Source: an uncultured Flavobacteriales bacterium
Lineage (GTDB): Bacteria; Bacteroidota; Bacteroidia; Flavobacteriales_D; Sanyastnellaceae
Assembly: GCA_949373165.1 (NCBI GenBank)
Contig: CASICO010000004.1
Location: forward strand, 1 to 64,000
Direction: 5' to 3'
Length of the DNA: 64,000 bases
In this document: in pieces, positions 37,581 to 46,471 of the stretch
Layout of the letters: each line of letters opens with the position of its first letter
How positions within the stretch are numbered: the stretch's first letter is position 1
Notes under the pieces: generated by a model
Databases searched by the model: none
What the model was told of the DNA's origin: nothing
What the model saw: only the letters and a program-made list of their open reading frames with translations
Translations under genes and position numbers: made by a program

Positions 37581-38105
37581 ATGAAGCGCACACCCGCCCT
37601 TTTTCTCTTCGCCCTCGCAGCCACACTCTTGGTCGCCTGTTCCAAGTCAGAAGAGTACACGCCCCCCGCATACGCCTGCAATTGCGGAACCCTTGTCCTG
37701 GATGGCGATTCCCTGACCGTTTTGGGCGCCGAGTATGTTTACCTGCAGCAAGAAGACAGCTTGTTTTCGCGCCGCTATTTCGTGACCGCCGATGCGCAAG
37801 CCGAGGGAGAAACCCAAGAACACGGGGTCAGCTTGATTCTCGACGTGCCCAATGTGCAACAAGGGGCCATTTTCTACCCCAATGAGGACGCCTTCACTCA
37901 ATTCGACGTGACCAACTTCAATGCGTCGTTTGACACCACACAAATTCACCGCATCACCAATGGTGTGGCCAGCGTCATCGCGGCACCTTTAACTGGTGGA
38001 GAAGAAACCGTCAATCTGGATTTCCTCCTTCGCCGAGAGGTGGATGGCGAGCTTGTCGGATTCGAAAAAACACTGAAGGGGAACTTCGTTGTCGTTGTCG
38101 ATTAA
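37581..38105 (+). CDS. Lipoprotein of unknown function
   Basis: 174 residues from ATG 37581 (ATG 37575 also possible). The signal peptide ends in the lipobox LLVAC, followed by SKSEEY; an acidic pair two to four residues after the lipid Cys resembles the surface-export signal described for Bacteroidota lipoproteins, so it may face outward (inference). The mature part is beta-rich with an early CNC motif and no recognised domain. It lies directly after namZ on the same strand and is probably cotranscribed. Confidence 0.6.
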   Translation: MKRTPALFLFALAATLLVACSKSEEYTPPAYACNCGTLVLDGDSLTVLGAEYVYLQQEDSLFSRRYFVTADAQAEGETQEHGVSLILDVPNVQQGAIFYPNEDAFTQFDVTNFNASFDTTQIHRITNGVASVIAAPLTGGEETVNLDFLLRREVDGELVGFEKTLKGNFVVVVD

Positions 38106-38120
38106 TCCTTGACCCCTCCG

Positions 38121-38128
38121 TAATTTAG
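38121..38128 (+). promoter_or_regulatory. -7-like box TAATTTAG inside an inverted repeat, abutting the 38133 start
   Basis: One mismatch to TAnnTTTG and 4 nt before ATG 38133. It is flanked by CCCTC (38114-38118) and GAGGG (38128-38132). GAGGG can alternatively pair with CCCTC at 38136-38140, which would put the ATG in a 3-nt loop. Confidence 0.4.
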
Positions 38129-38132
38129 AGGG

Positions 38133-39989
38133 ATGCCCTCTAATACTAGACGTCTTGCACTTATTGGCGTGCTGCTTTTTGGCTGCCTTGGCCTGCGCGC
38201 CCAGCCCTCTAGCTGGGAGGTGATTCCGAGTGCTTATGAATTTAGCATGACGCTCACCTTCACGATATCCGTGGATGGTTTGGTCGGTGCGGGCAATCAA
38301 AATGTCGCCGCCATTTTCGACGCTTCCGGCAACTGCAGAGGCGTCGGTGCGACAGACTTCCCGGCCAATTCCGGATATTTTACGGGACTCATGCTGGTCT
38401 ATGGCAACCAAGCCAGCGAAAACGACCTGGAGGTCCGCATTTGGGATTCCGCTCAAGACAGCCTTCCCCAATGCGACAACACCCTCGATTTTGTCGCCAA
38501 TGGGATCTTGGGAAGCTTGAACAGTCCACAGGTTTTCTACGGCGTGTATGACCCCTTGGTCGGATGCACAGACACCGAAGCCTGCAATTACCTCTTCACT
38601 GCGACGACCGACAACGGCAGTTGCATCTACCCCGGATGCAGTGATGACCAGGCTTGCAATTACGTGGAGGCGTCCCCATGCTACGACAACACCACTTGTG
38701 CATTTCCGGAACTGTATCTCGATTGCCAAGACAATTGCCTCAACGATTTTGATGGAGATGGCATTTGCGATGAACTCGAGATCGGCGGATGTACAGATGA
38801 CCGTGCCTGCAACTATGATGCCGGGGCCACCGACGATGATTGCAGCTGTGACTTCCCCTTCTATCCTTTCAATTGCAATGGGGATTGCTACATCGACACC
38901 GACAATGACGGCGTTTGCGAAGCGGACGAAGTCTTGGGTTGCGACGATCCCGTCGGTTGCAATTTCGATCCTGTGGCAACAGACAACGATGGGTCCTGCC
39001 TATACTGCTGCTACAGTGTCTATGGAGCAACCAATGCGTTTAACCTCGACATTGAACGCTATGCCGGTTTAGGCACTGAAAATCCTGGCTTGCCCGGTCT
39101 CCTGACTTACAGGGTTTACGTCACGTGCGCCCATCCTGAAGACCAAGTTTTGGCAGTAAGCGGTTCAGGAGGCAACTCCTCCATTGTGGGCAGCGAAAGC
39201 AACTTCTACCAATCTTCCAATGGCAGCTTGCTCCTCTCCGACATCGACTCCAGCGCTTTTGCCGACGACCTTACTGTGACACTGGACTCTTGGCTCACCA
39301 TTGGTCTTGAGACCCCCAACGTTGCGCCCGGCCAATCCACCATTTCGGCGACCACTGGCCTTTGGAGCACCCTGTTTGAACTTGGAGAAGACTTGTTCAT
39401 CGGCGGAGCGTCTGGAGATGGCTGGAGCGTTTCTGAAAACAGCACAAACAGCTTTGCCGGTGACGATCTTCGGGTCCTCGTCGGCCAATTCACTTCTGCC
39501 TCGCCCATTGAAGGCAGCTTGAACTTGACCGTATTGCCCTTTGGAGCGAGCGAACCCCTCCAAATCACCCCGCTCTTCGTTGCCCCACCGTGTGGCTGCT
39601 CTTCGCCTTTGGCCTGCAATTACGACGCCTCCATTACCTACGATGACGGATCGTGCCTGTTCCCACAAGACGGTTTGAACTGTCAAGGCAACTGCGACTC
39701 CGATGTCGATGAAGATGGAATTTGTGATGGCGACGAAATTGAAGGCTGCACCGACTTTAATGCATCCAACTTCGAGCCATTGGCTTCCGATGAGAACGGA
39801 AGCTGTTTGTACCCGGGGTGCACCTATCCCGACGCCAACAATTTTTCAGTGGACGCCAACGTGGACAATGGCGAATGTGAATTCGACCTGAGCAACCCAT
39901 GCCCCGCAGACATCAATGGTGACGGCATTACCACCGCAGCGGACATCTTGTCCATTCTTGCGGCATACGGACTGCCTTGCGCGAATTGA
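38133..39989 (+). CDS. Cys-rich secreted protein with dockerin-like C-terminus
   Basis: 618 residues with signal peptide MPSNTRRLALIGVLLFGCLGLRAQ. An N-terminal beta-sandwich (about 25-135) precedes seven GCTDxxACNYDPxA..DDGSC-type modules, mixed with EF-hand/TSP3-like stretches such as NDFDGDGICDEL and DTDNDGVCEAD; four modules come before and three after a central beta-sandwich of about 200 residues (300-480). The last 30 residues, CPADINGDGITTAADILSIL and following, form a Cys-bracketed dockerin-like Ca-binding helix. No T9SS type A motif is visible. Exported; a structural or adhesive role is likely but unproven. Related in modules to the genes at 1563-4602 and 27909-32259. It ends 7 bp from the convergent pdeM. 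Confidence 0.75.
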   Translation: MPSNTRRLALIGVLLFGCLGLRAQPSSWEVIPSAYEFSMTLTFTISVDGLVGAGNQNVAAIFDASGNCRGVGATDFPANSGYFTGLMLVYGNQASENDLEVRIWDSAQDSLPQCDNTLDFVANGILGSLNSPQVFYGVYDPLVGCTDTEACNYLFTATTDNGSCIYPGCSDDQACNYVEASPCYDNTTCAFPELYLDCQDNCLNDFDGDGICDELEIGGCTDDRACNYDAGATDDDCSCDFPFYPFNCNGDCYIDTDNDGVCEADEVLGCDDPVGCNFDPVATDNDGSCLYCCYSVYGATNAFNLDIERYAGLGTENPGLPGLLTYRVYVTCAHPEDQVLAVSGSGGNSSIVGSESNFYQSSNGSLLLSDIDSSAFADDLTVTLDSWLTIGLETPNVAPGQSTISATTGLWSTLFELGEDLFIGGASGDGWSVSENSTNSFAGDDLRVLVGQFTSASPIEGSLNLTVLPFGASEPLQITPLFVAPPCGCSSPLACNYDASITYDDGSCLFPQDGLNCQGNCDSDVDEDGICDGDEIEGCTDFNASNFEPLASDENGSCLYPGCTYPDANNFSVDANVDNGECEFDLSNPCPADINGDGITTAADILSILAAYGLPCAN

Positions 39990-39996
39990 GCCTGTG

Positions 39997-40668
39997 TTAG
40001 ACTTCAATCACAGCCTCCCCTGTGACTGCAAAAACACGATCTGTGCGGCGGGGTTCGATCACGTACATCCCGGTAAACGCTCCGTATGCTGGCATCACGG
40101 CCTGGGTCTCGCCAAAATGGAAGCACCGCACACGAAGGCGCTGTCTGCCCGTGCCTGTCAATCGGATTCCCGGATGAACATGGCCGCAGACATGGTAGCC
40201 AAATCCTTGTGACCAGTCTGCCGGATCGTGGGTAAACGTAAATGGGCCATCGTCCAACCTGTCCACCTGTGATATGCCCGCTTCTTCAAGCAGTGCATCT
40301 GGAATCTGATCGTGATTGCCTCGCACCAAGACCCAATTCAAGTAACCAAACTCTACACAGAGTTCAGAAAATGGATCCCATTCCTTGTTGATGTCACTGT
40401 GAAACAGGTCTCCCAGCAGCAAAACCCGATCGGGCCTGAACACCTTGATGTGCTCCCGCAACCGATGCAACGTCTCCAACGTGGGCTCAGAACCAATCGG
40501 CACGCCGTGCTTTCGAAAATGCGCCGCCTTGCCCAAGTGCAAGTCGCTCAACCAAAGGGTGCGCTTTTCAGGCCACCAAATGGCTCCGTCTGGCAACAGA
40601 GTGAGGGCAATGCCCGACACGGTTACCTCTAAACTTCCGGGAAATTGCGCAGGTTTTACCGCGTCCAT
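39997..40668 (-). CDS. pdeM: PdeM-like metallophosphoesterase (ligase-associated type)
   Basis: 223 residues from ATG 40668; an alternative start 36 bp upstream would deepen the overlap with the preceding gene. Calcineurin-like phosphoesterase with the metal motifs LWLSDLHLGK (DxH), LLLGDLFHS (GDxx), VRGNHD and CGHVHPG. The N-terminal GALTLLPDGA-like strand and YGAFTGMYVI near the end fit the family named ligase-associated DNA damage response endonuclease PdeM. The usual partners (ligase, LigD-like exonuclease, helicase) are not in this window. It is last in the aconitase operon by overlap. Confidence 0.85.
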   Translation of the reverse strand: MDAVKPAQFPGSLEVTVSGIALTLLPDGAIWWPEKRTLWLSDLHLGKAAHFRKHGVPIGSEPTLETLHRLREHIKVFRPDRVLLLGDLFHSDINKEWDPFSELCVEFGYLNWVLVRGNHDQIPDALLEEAGISQVDRLDDGPFTFTHDPADWSQGFGYHVCGHVHPGIRLTGTGRQRLRVRCFHFGETQAVMPAYGAFTGMYVIEPRRTDRVFAVTGEAVIEV

Positions 40669-41276
40669 GCGATGTTCATCCCGAACCGAATCCCAGGAAT
40701 CCACCCCTCTTCACCGTACACGAAATGCTCCCCAATGTTGGTGGTCACCGACTTCACTTGAGGGCCGAGGAACAAATCACCCCGCACCCGTTTCCCCATT
40801 TGAAACTGTCCTCCCAAAACAAATCCAGCGCCCACCGCCGTTCGGCGCTGTACCCCGGTGAAATTCGTCACCATGGTGCGCTGAATGGCGCGAACCCGTG
40901 CAAAACCACCAAAGTAAAATCCCTTCATGACCTCTGGGGATAGGTAGTAGCGGACTTCTGGCATGACGACAAAGCCGAGCCAGTCGACCGAGTTCAACGA
41001 GGTTCTAACCCCGAGCAAACTCTCCAAGTCAGACGTGTTCAATTCCAGATTGGAGCGTACGATGCCCGATGTCAATTGCCACGATGCGTGTTTCGAAAAT
41101 GGCTTTTCTACACTGACCTGGAATTGCCCCGCAAACCACCCAAAAGGGTTTGTTTTGATTTGCATGCGTCCACCGTTGTCTTGCGCATGGACAATTCCTT
41201 CCCCCGCTAAGGACAAGCCAAGACAAAGCAGACTGGCAACGGATGTCCGAAAAAGAAAGCGCTGAAACATCATCAT
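40656..41276 (-). CDS. Outer-membrane beta-barrel protein, paralogue 1
   Basis: 206 residues from ATG 41276; the in-frame TTG at 41291 is less likely. Signal peptide through GEGIVHAQ. The mature part has about eight amphipathic strands and the motif [20 protein letters not shown] near its start, then PEVRYYLSPEVMKGFYFGGF. It is a clear paralogue of the next gene upstream, sharing (K)[27 protein letters not shown] and ELFLGPQ.K. A small eight-stranded barrel of the DUF3575/OmpA-like size class. Its stop overlaps the pdeM start region by 13 bp. Confidence 0.7.
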   Translation of the reverse strand: MMMFQRFLFRTSVASLLCLGLSLAGEGIVHAQDNGGRMQIKTNPFGWFAGQFQVSVEKPFSKHASWQLTSGIVRSNLELNTSDLESLLGVRTSLNSVDWLGFVVMPEVRYYLSPEVMKGFYFGGFARVRAIQRTMVTNFTGVQRRTAVGAGFVLGGQFQMGKRVRGDLFLGPQVKSVTTNIGEHFVYGEEGWIPGIRFGMNIAWTR

Positions 41277-41284
41277 TCGATTTC

Positions 41285-41875
41285 TCACCAACCGATTCCA
41301 ATGGTCAATCCAAAGCGAAGTCCAGAGCCATCTGTATCCTCAAAGTCCAAATCATCGTACTCTTCGAAATCACCGCTGTATGTGGTCTTACTGGACTTGA
41401 ATTGTGGTCCCAAGAACAACTCTCCGGTCAAGCCATTGGCGAGTTGGTATTGGTAACCCAAAACAAAGCCCCCACCAATGGTCTGCCGCTTGCGGGTGCT
41501 GCCTTCGTCGCTGTCCACAGTCGTGGTCACCGAGCGAAAACGACCAAAGGGTGCGATGTACAATCCGTCTGGCGCCACATCTCCAAGGTAATAGCGCACT
41601 TCCGGCACCACGATCACGCCGAGCCGGGTCGCATCAAAAGACTCAAAAAAGAACGCCGAGTCTGCGGCCGCCTTCGACAAGCTCACATTGGAGAAAATGA
41701 GCCCAGGTATTACCTGAACCGAGAGCTTTTCCGAGAGGAAGTGCTCGTATCCAAATTGGTACTGCCCCGCAAACCATCCAAATGGGTTGGCTTTGATCAC
41801 GCCTGTCCCCTCCTGCTCTTGGCCTTGGACTTGCAGCCCAATCACCATGAGAAAAACAAATGCCAAGTGCTTCAT
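41285..41875 (-). CDS. Outer-membrane beta-barrel protein, paralogue 2
   Basis: 196 residues, signal peptide [19 protein letters not shown], then [20 protein letters not shown] and [20 protein letters not shown], with the same strand pattern as paralogue 1 and an acidic loop [14 protein letters not shown] near the end. It ends in GLTIGIGW, with the terminal aromatic residue typical of barrels. Its ATG overlaps the aconitase TGA (ATGA at 41872-41875). The pair probably arose by tandem duplication. Ligand and function unknown. Confidence 0.7.
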   Translation of the reverse strand: MKHLAFVFLMVIGLQVQGQEQEGTGVIKANPFGWFAGQYQFGYEHFLSEKLSVQVIPGLIFSNVSLSKAAADSAFFFESFDATRLGVIVVPEVRYYLGDVAPDGLYIAPFGRFRSVTTTVDSDEGSTRKRQTIGGGFVLGYQYQLANGLTGELFLGPQFKSSKTTYSGDFEEYDDLDFEDTDGSGLRFGLTIGIGW

Positions 41876-44130
41876 GCGTTCTGTTGTTTAATGAGATTAA
41901 GAGCGGATCCAGATTGGAACCACTCTATTTGCTGTGCGTTGTAAGTGTGATTGCACACGATGCTGTCCTCGCTGCCATCGGCATGCTTCACCGCGATGGT
42001 CAATGGCTTGCCTGGGGCGAAGTCCTTGAGGTCGATCATGTCGAACGTGTCGTCCTGACGGATCAAGTCGTAATCGGCCTCATTGGCGAAGGTCAACCCG
42101 AGCATCCCTTGCTTCTTCAAGTTGGTCTCGTGGATGCGCGCAAAGGACTTCACCAAGACCACGCGCACGCCAAGGTGGCGCGGCTGCATGGCGGCATGCT
42201 CGCGCGAGCTTCCTTCTCCATAGTTCGAATCTCCAACCACCAAAGTCGGAACGCCTGCCGCCTTGTACGCGCGGGCCACAGCGGGCACTTCACCAGTGGA
42301 ATTGTCAAGTTGGTTCACCACGGCATTGGTCGCCCCACCAAATGAATTGACCGCTCCGGTGAGCGTGTTGTTGGAAATGTTGTCGAGGTGACCACGGTAC
42401 CGCAACCATGGTCCCGCCATGGAAATGTGGTCCGTCGTGCACTTTCCGTCTGCCTTGATTAAAAGGCGCATGCCCATCAAGTTTTGTCCATCCCAAGGCT
42501 GGAAGGGGGTCAACAACTGCAAACGCTCACTGTCTCCTTTGACCACCACTTGAACCCCACTGCCATCTTCTGCAGGCGCCAAGTAGCCCGCATCCTCCAC
42601 CTCGAATCCCCTTTCTGGCAATTCATAGCCGGTGGGAACTGGCAACTTCATTGGGCCATCCGCTCCAGGCAGTGTATCGGTCATGGGGTTGAAGGTGAGG
42701 TCTCCAGCCAAGGCAATCGCTGTCACGACTTCGGGCGACCCCACAAATGCGTGGGTGTTGGGGTTGCCATCGGCCCGCTTGGCGAAATTCCGGTTGAAGC
42801 TGTGGACGATGCTGTTCTTCTCCTTCTTTTCTGCGCCGCTTCTTGCCCATTGGCCAATGCACGGGCCGCAGGCATTCGCAAACACATCTGCCCCCATCTT
42901 ATCAAAGGTGTCGAGCACGCCATCGCGCTCCAACGTGTAACGCACAAGCTCGGAGCCTGGCGTAATCGTCAGTTTGCCTTTGCTCTTGACCCCGGCTTCC
43001 ACCGCTGCTTTTGCCAAGGACGCACTGCGCGTGATGTCCTCGTAACTGGAGTTGGTGCAGGAACCGATGAGGCCAAATTCAATCTGTGTAGGATAGCCTT
43101 TTTCTGCGCAGAGCTCGGCCATTTTGCTTACCGGAGTGGCCAGATCTGGACTAAACGGGCCATTGAGGTGAGGCTCCAATGTTGTGAGGTCGATCTCAAT
43201 GACTTGGTCGAAATACTGCTCTGGATTGGCATACACTTCTGAATCGCCAGTCAAATGCTCTGCAATGCCGTCGGCCAATTCTGCGACATCCGCACGGCCT
43301 GTTGCCCGCAGGTAACGGCCCATGCTCTCGTCGTAACCAAAGGTGGACGTGGTCGCACCAATCTCGGCGCCCATGTTGCAAATGGTGCCTTTTCCGGTAC
43401 AGCTCATCGCGTCGGCACCCTCACCAAAATACTCCACAATACACCCTGTGCCTCCTTTGGCGGTCAAGATGCCAGCCACCTTCAAAATCACATCTTTCGG
43501 GCTGGTCCATCCGCTCATTTCCCCCGTCAACTTGACGCCGATGAGCTTGGGGAACTTCAGTTCCCATGCCATGCCGGCCATCACGTCTACTGCGTCGGCA
43601 CCGCCAACACCAATGGCCACCATACCCAATCCACCCGCATTCACGGTGTGGCTATCGGTTCCAATCATCATGCCGCCAGGAAAAGCATAGTTCTCGAGCA
43701 CGACTTGGTGAATGATGCCCGCTCCGGGCTTCCAGAAACCAATGCCATACTTGTCGGACACCGATTCAAGAAAATTGTAGACCTCGTTGTTTCGATTGAT
43801 GGCCTCTTGCAAATCCGTATCGGCCCCCACTTTGGCTTGAATCAGGTGATCGCAATGCACGGTGCTGGGCACCGCCGTTTGGACCTTACCCGCTTGCATG
43901 AATTGCAACAACGCCATCTGCGCTGTAGCATCCTGCATCGCCACGCGGTCTGGCGCGAAATCCACGTAATCTTCACCACGGTTAAAAGCGCCAGAAGCCT
44001 CCCCGTCCCACAAGTGGGTGTAGAGGATCTTCTCCGCGAGTGTCAGTGGTTTGCCTGTGACGTTTCGGGCTGCAGCCACTCGGCTGGGAAAACGGTCATA
44101 CACGGCGCGGATCATCTCGAGATCAAACAT
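41872..44130 (-). CDS. acnA: Aconitate hydratase
   Basis: 752 residues from [14 protein letters not shown]; the frame is open 82 codons further upstream but overlaps the divergent gene and lacks homology. Mitochondrial-type aconitase interconverting citrate and isocitrate. The [4Fe-4S] ligands fall at Cys358 (GSCTNSS), Cys421 and Cys424 (CGPCIGQW), the same numbers as in bovine mitochondrial aconitase, so the N-terminus is essentially the mature enzyme. Other motifs: GTDSHT and [13 protein letters not shown]. First gene of an overlapping minus-strand group with two outer-membrane proteins and pdeM. A candidate -7 box TATCTTCG lies at 44159-44166. Confidence 0.95.
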   Translation of the reverse strand: MFDLEMIRAVYDRFPSRVAAARNVTGKPLTLAEKILYTHLWDGEASGAFNRGEDYVDFAPDRVAMQDATAQMALLQFMQAGKVQTAVPSTVHCDHLIQAKVGADTDLQEAINRNNEVYNFLESVSDKYGIGFWKPGAGIIHQVVLENYAFPGGMMIGTDSHTVNAGGLGMVAIGVGGADAVDVMAGMAWELKFPKLIGVKLTGEMSGWTSPKDVILKVAGILTAKGGTGCIVEYFGEGADAMSCTGKGTICNMGAEIGATTSTFGYDESMGRYLRATGRADVAELADGIAEHLTGDSEVYANPEQYFDQVIEIDLTTLEPHLNGPFSPDLATPVSKMAELCAEKGYPTQIEFGLIGSCTNSSYEDITRSASLAKAAVEAGVKSKGKLTITPGSELVRYTLERDGVLDTFDKMGADVFANACGPCIGQWARSGAEKKEKNSIVHSFNRNFAKRADGNPNTHAFVGSPEVVTAIALAGDLTFNPMTDTLPGADGPMKLPVPTGYELPERGFEVEDAGYLAPAEDGSGVQVVVKGDSERLQLLTPFQPWDGQNLMGMRLLIKADGKCTTDHISMAGPWLRYRGHLDNISNNTLTGAVNSFGGATNAVVNQLDNSTGEVPAVARAYKAAGVPTLVVGDSNYGEGSSREHAAMQPRHLGVRVVLVKSFARIHETNLKKQGMLGLTFANEADYDLIRQDDTFDMIDLKDFAPGKPLTIAVKHADGSEDSIVCNHTYNAQQIEWFQSGSALNLIKQQNA

Positions 44131-44158
44131 GTCGATAAGGGTTGAAGCGTTGCGGCGA

Positions 44159-44184
44159 CGAAGATACAAGCGCGCGTAGCTTTG
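44159..44184. promoter_or_regulatory. Divergent -7 boxes between aconitase and the MacB-like permease
   Basis: Minus-strand TATCTTCG (44159-44166, one mismatch) lies 28 nt before the aconitase ATG. Plus-strand TAGCTTTG (44177-44184, exact) ends 4 nt before the ATG at 44189. The boxes are 10 bp apart. Confidence 0.5.
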
Positions 44185-44188
44185 GGCC

Positions 44189-45427
44189 ATGTCTCGTGCC
44201 GTGCTCCTTGAACAAGTCCGTTTGGCCTTGCGCTCCATCCGCGCACAATGGCTCCGTACCCTGCTGACCATCACCATCATTGGCACCGGAATCATGGCCC
44301 TCATGTCCATGATTACCGCCACGGAAGCCCTGCGTTCCAGCCTCATCGAACAGTTCGTTGGCTTGGGTGCAGGCACATTACAAATCAGTCAAAAACAGGA
44401 GGGCGGCGCCTTTGGGGGGCGGAGACTCAGCAACTCAAACCCCATCAGGTTTGATGAGGCCATGGCCCTCAAAAAGCAAGCGAAAGAACTTGCCGCAACC
44501 GCAGTTTCTGCGCGCGGCACCATGATGGGCCGCCTATCTAGAGATGGCAAAGAGACGGACCCCAACGTCCTTGTGGTGGGCGGCGACGAAGGGTTCATCC
44601 CCATGAGTGGTTATGATTTGGTGGCGGGCCGAAATTTCACATCCGAAGAGGTCAGAGGCAATGCACCACTGGTCATACTCGGTGGCGACGTGGTGAGCAA
44701 ACTGTTCTCCCCGTCGGAAAACCCACTAGACAAAGACATTCGCATTCGAAATCGCCGGTACCGAATTGTGGGCGTCCTCGATCAACAAGGGGCCTCTTTT
44801 GGCATGTCCCAAGACAACCAAGCCATTCTGCCCGTCGGGGAAATTCAGGCACGGTACAGCGGATCAAGGACATCCTACAGTGTTCAAATCAAGTCGAACG
44901 ACCCCGAAGGCATCGGCGCCCTGTCCGAAGTTGTGATCGGAGAAATGCGGGCCATTCGGGGCGACTTGCCTGGAATGGCCGACAGCTTTCGAATCTCTCG
45001 GTCAGACGCCCTGATTGCTCAATTCAACGACAGCATTAGCTCGGTCACCCTCGCCGCCCTGTTCCTTGGACTCATTACTTTGCTCGGGTCCTCCATTGGC
45101 CTGACCAACATTATGCTGGTTACCGTGACCGAGCGCACCCGGGAAATCGGCCTGCGTAAAGCGCTCGGCGCCTCATCCAAAACGATACAGACCCAATTTC
45201 TGGTCGAGGTCGTGATCATTGGACTTTTGGGCGGGATTTTCGGCGTTGCTTTGGGCATTGGCGTGGGCAATGTGGTCGCCCATTACCTGGAAGCCCCATT
45301 TGCCTTGCCCTGGGGGTGGATCATCATCTCTCTTGTCCTGAGCGGCGTCGTGGGACTCGTCAGCGGCTACTATCCCGCGCGAAGGGCAGCGCTTCTAGAC
45401 CCCATTGAATCTCTTCGCCACGCCTAA
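44189..45427 (+). CDS. MacB-like ABC transporter permease (FtsX family)
   Basis: 412 residues with the MacB layout: N-terminal helix ([20 protein letters not shown]), a periplasmic MacB_PCD domain of about 230 residues, then three helices ([60 protein letters not shown]), with [15 protein letters not shown] after the second helix and DPIESLRHA at the end. Such permeases drive tripartite efflux or lipoprotein transport with a separate ATPase, which is not encoded beside it. A glycosyltransferase gene follows 20 bp later on the same strand. Confidence 0.85.
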   Translation: MSRAVLLEQVRLALRSIRAQWLRTLLTITIIGTGIMALMSMITATEALRSSLIEQFVGLGAGTLQISQKQEGGAFGGRRLSNSNPIRFDEAMALKKQAKELAATAVSARGTMMGRLSRDGKETDPNVLVVGGDEGFIPMSGYDLVAGRNFTSEEVRGNAPLVILGGDVVSKLFSPSENPLDKDIRIRNRRYRIVGVLDQQGASFGMSQDNQAILPVGEIQARYSGSRTSYSVQIKSNDPEGIGALSEVVIGEMRAIRGDLPGMADSFRISRSDALIAQFNDSISSVTLAALFLGLITLLGSSIGLTNIMLVTVTERTREIGLRKALGASSKTIQTQFLVEVVIIGLLGGIFGVALGIGVGNVVAHYLEAPFALPWGWIIISLVLSGVVGLVSGYYPARRAALLDPIESLRHA

Positions 45428-45446
45428 GACAGGCCATTTCACCACC

Positions 45447-46466
45447 ATGTCTCCGTTGTCCTCATCCAGCCCCCTTTGGGTCATGCGAAAGCCCCGCAGC
45501 TTGGGGAATTTCAGCATTGAGACATCTTACAAATCCATGCGGGACGCTTGGCCCAGTCATGCTCCCCTTCCACAAGTGCATGTCGTTGGTCACTTCACCT
45601 CTGGTATCGCGGACCGTTGGCACATTTGGAGAGAGGTCCACAGCGCGCAAGCTCCCCTGGTGCACATCACGGGCGACATCCATTTCGCGGCCATTGGATT
45701 CCGCAATGCTCCCGTGATCTTGACCATCCATGACTTGGGGATGTTGGACCAAGGCCGTTTTCTAGAACGGTGGATCAAAAAATGCTTCTGGCTAACGTGG
45801 CCTTTGAAGTCATGCGCCCAACTGATCGCGGTTTCAGAAGAAACCAAACGGGACATTCTCCGTCGGACAGGCTATCGATCGGACCGCATCCATGTGATTC
45901 CCAGCGTGATCTCCCCGTCGTTTCACGCGAGAACATCGAACCCCGTCAACCCCAAGCCCCGAGCATTGCACATCGGGGTTGCCGACAATAAAAACCTCGA
46001 AGGTCATGCCAAAGCTTTGGTTGGACTCGATGTTCATTTGCGGATCATTGGGGTCCCGACCCCATCTCAAGTGGCCATGCTGGATCACCTTCGCGTGGAT
46101 TACAGCTGCACCTCCAAGCTCACCGAAGCGCAACTTCAGGCAGAATATGCAGCCTCCGATGTGCTGCTCTTTTGTTCCACACTAGAAGGCTACGGGATGC
46201 CCATCATCGAGGCCCAAACTGTGGGTGTCCCGGTGATCACAAGCCAACGCCCTCCCTTAGACGACACCGCTGGAGACGGCGCGCTTTTGGTTGATCCTGA
46301 GCGCGCTTCAACGATTCACGAAGCGATTCAAAAGGTGATTTCGGACCCAAAGCTTCGCCACACTTTGGTGGCCAAAGGCCGGGAAAATGCCAAGCGATAC
46401 AACGCGGAAAGTTCTGCCAAGCGACACGCCAAGGTATACGAACACGCCCGAGCGGCAGAGCGCTAA
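45447..46466 (+). CDS. Glycosyltransferase family 1 (GT4-type) protein
   Basis: About 339 residues from ATG 45447; an upstream in-frame ATG at 45405 overlaps the permease gene. GT-B fold: an N-terminal domain with HITGDIHFAAIGFR and VILTIHDLGMLDQG, a helix LIAVSEETKRDILRR, and a C-terminal domain with the nucleotide-sugar/acceptor motif LFCSTLEGYGMPIIEAQTVG (EGYGMPxxE) and TAGDGALLVDPE. Retaining GT4-like, cytoplasmic; probably builds a surface glycan. The acceptor is unknown and no polysaccharide cluster is nearby. Convergent with the TlpA-like gene. Confidence 0.85.
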   Translation: MSPLSSSSPLWVMRKPRSLGNFSIETSYKSMRDAWPSHAPLPQVHVVGHFTSGIADRWHIWREVHSAQAPLVHITGDIHFAAIGFRNAPVILTIHDLGMLDQGRFLERWIKKCFWLTWPLKSCAQLIAVSEETKRDILRRTGYRSDRIHVIPSVISPSFHARTSNPVNPKPRALHIGVADNKNLEGHAKALVGLDVHLRIIGVPTPSQVAMLDHLRVDYSCTSKLTEAQLQAEYAASDVLLFCSTLEGYGMPIIEAQTVGVPVITSQRPPLDDTAGDGALLVDPERASTIHEAIQKVISDPKLRHTLVAKGRENAKRYNAESSAKRHAKVYEHARAAER

Positions 46467-46471
46467 GCCTG

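Noticed and set aside
42484..44145. Two plus-strand frames (42484-43242, 43255-44145) opposite aconitase
   Set aside because: Aconitase is certain, with all Fe-S cysteines; the opposite frames have no motifs.
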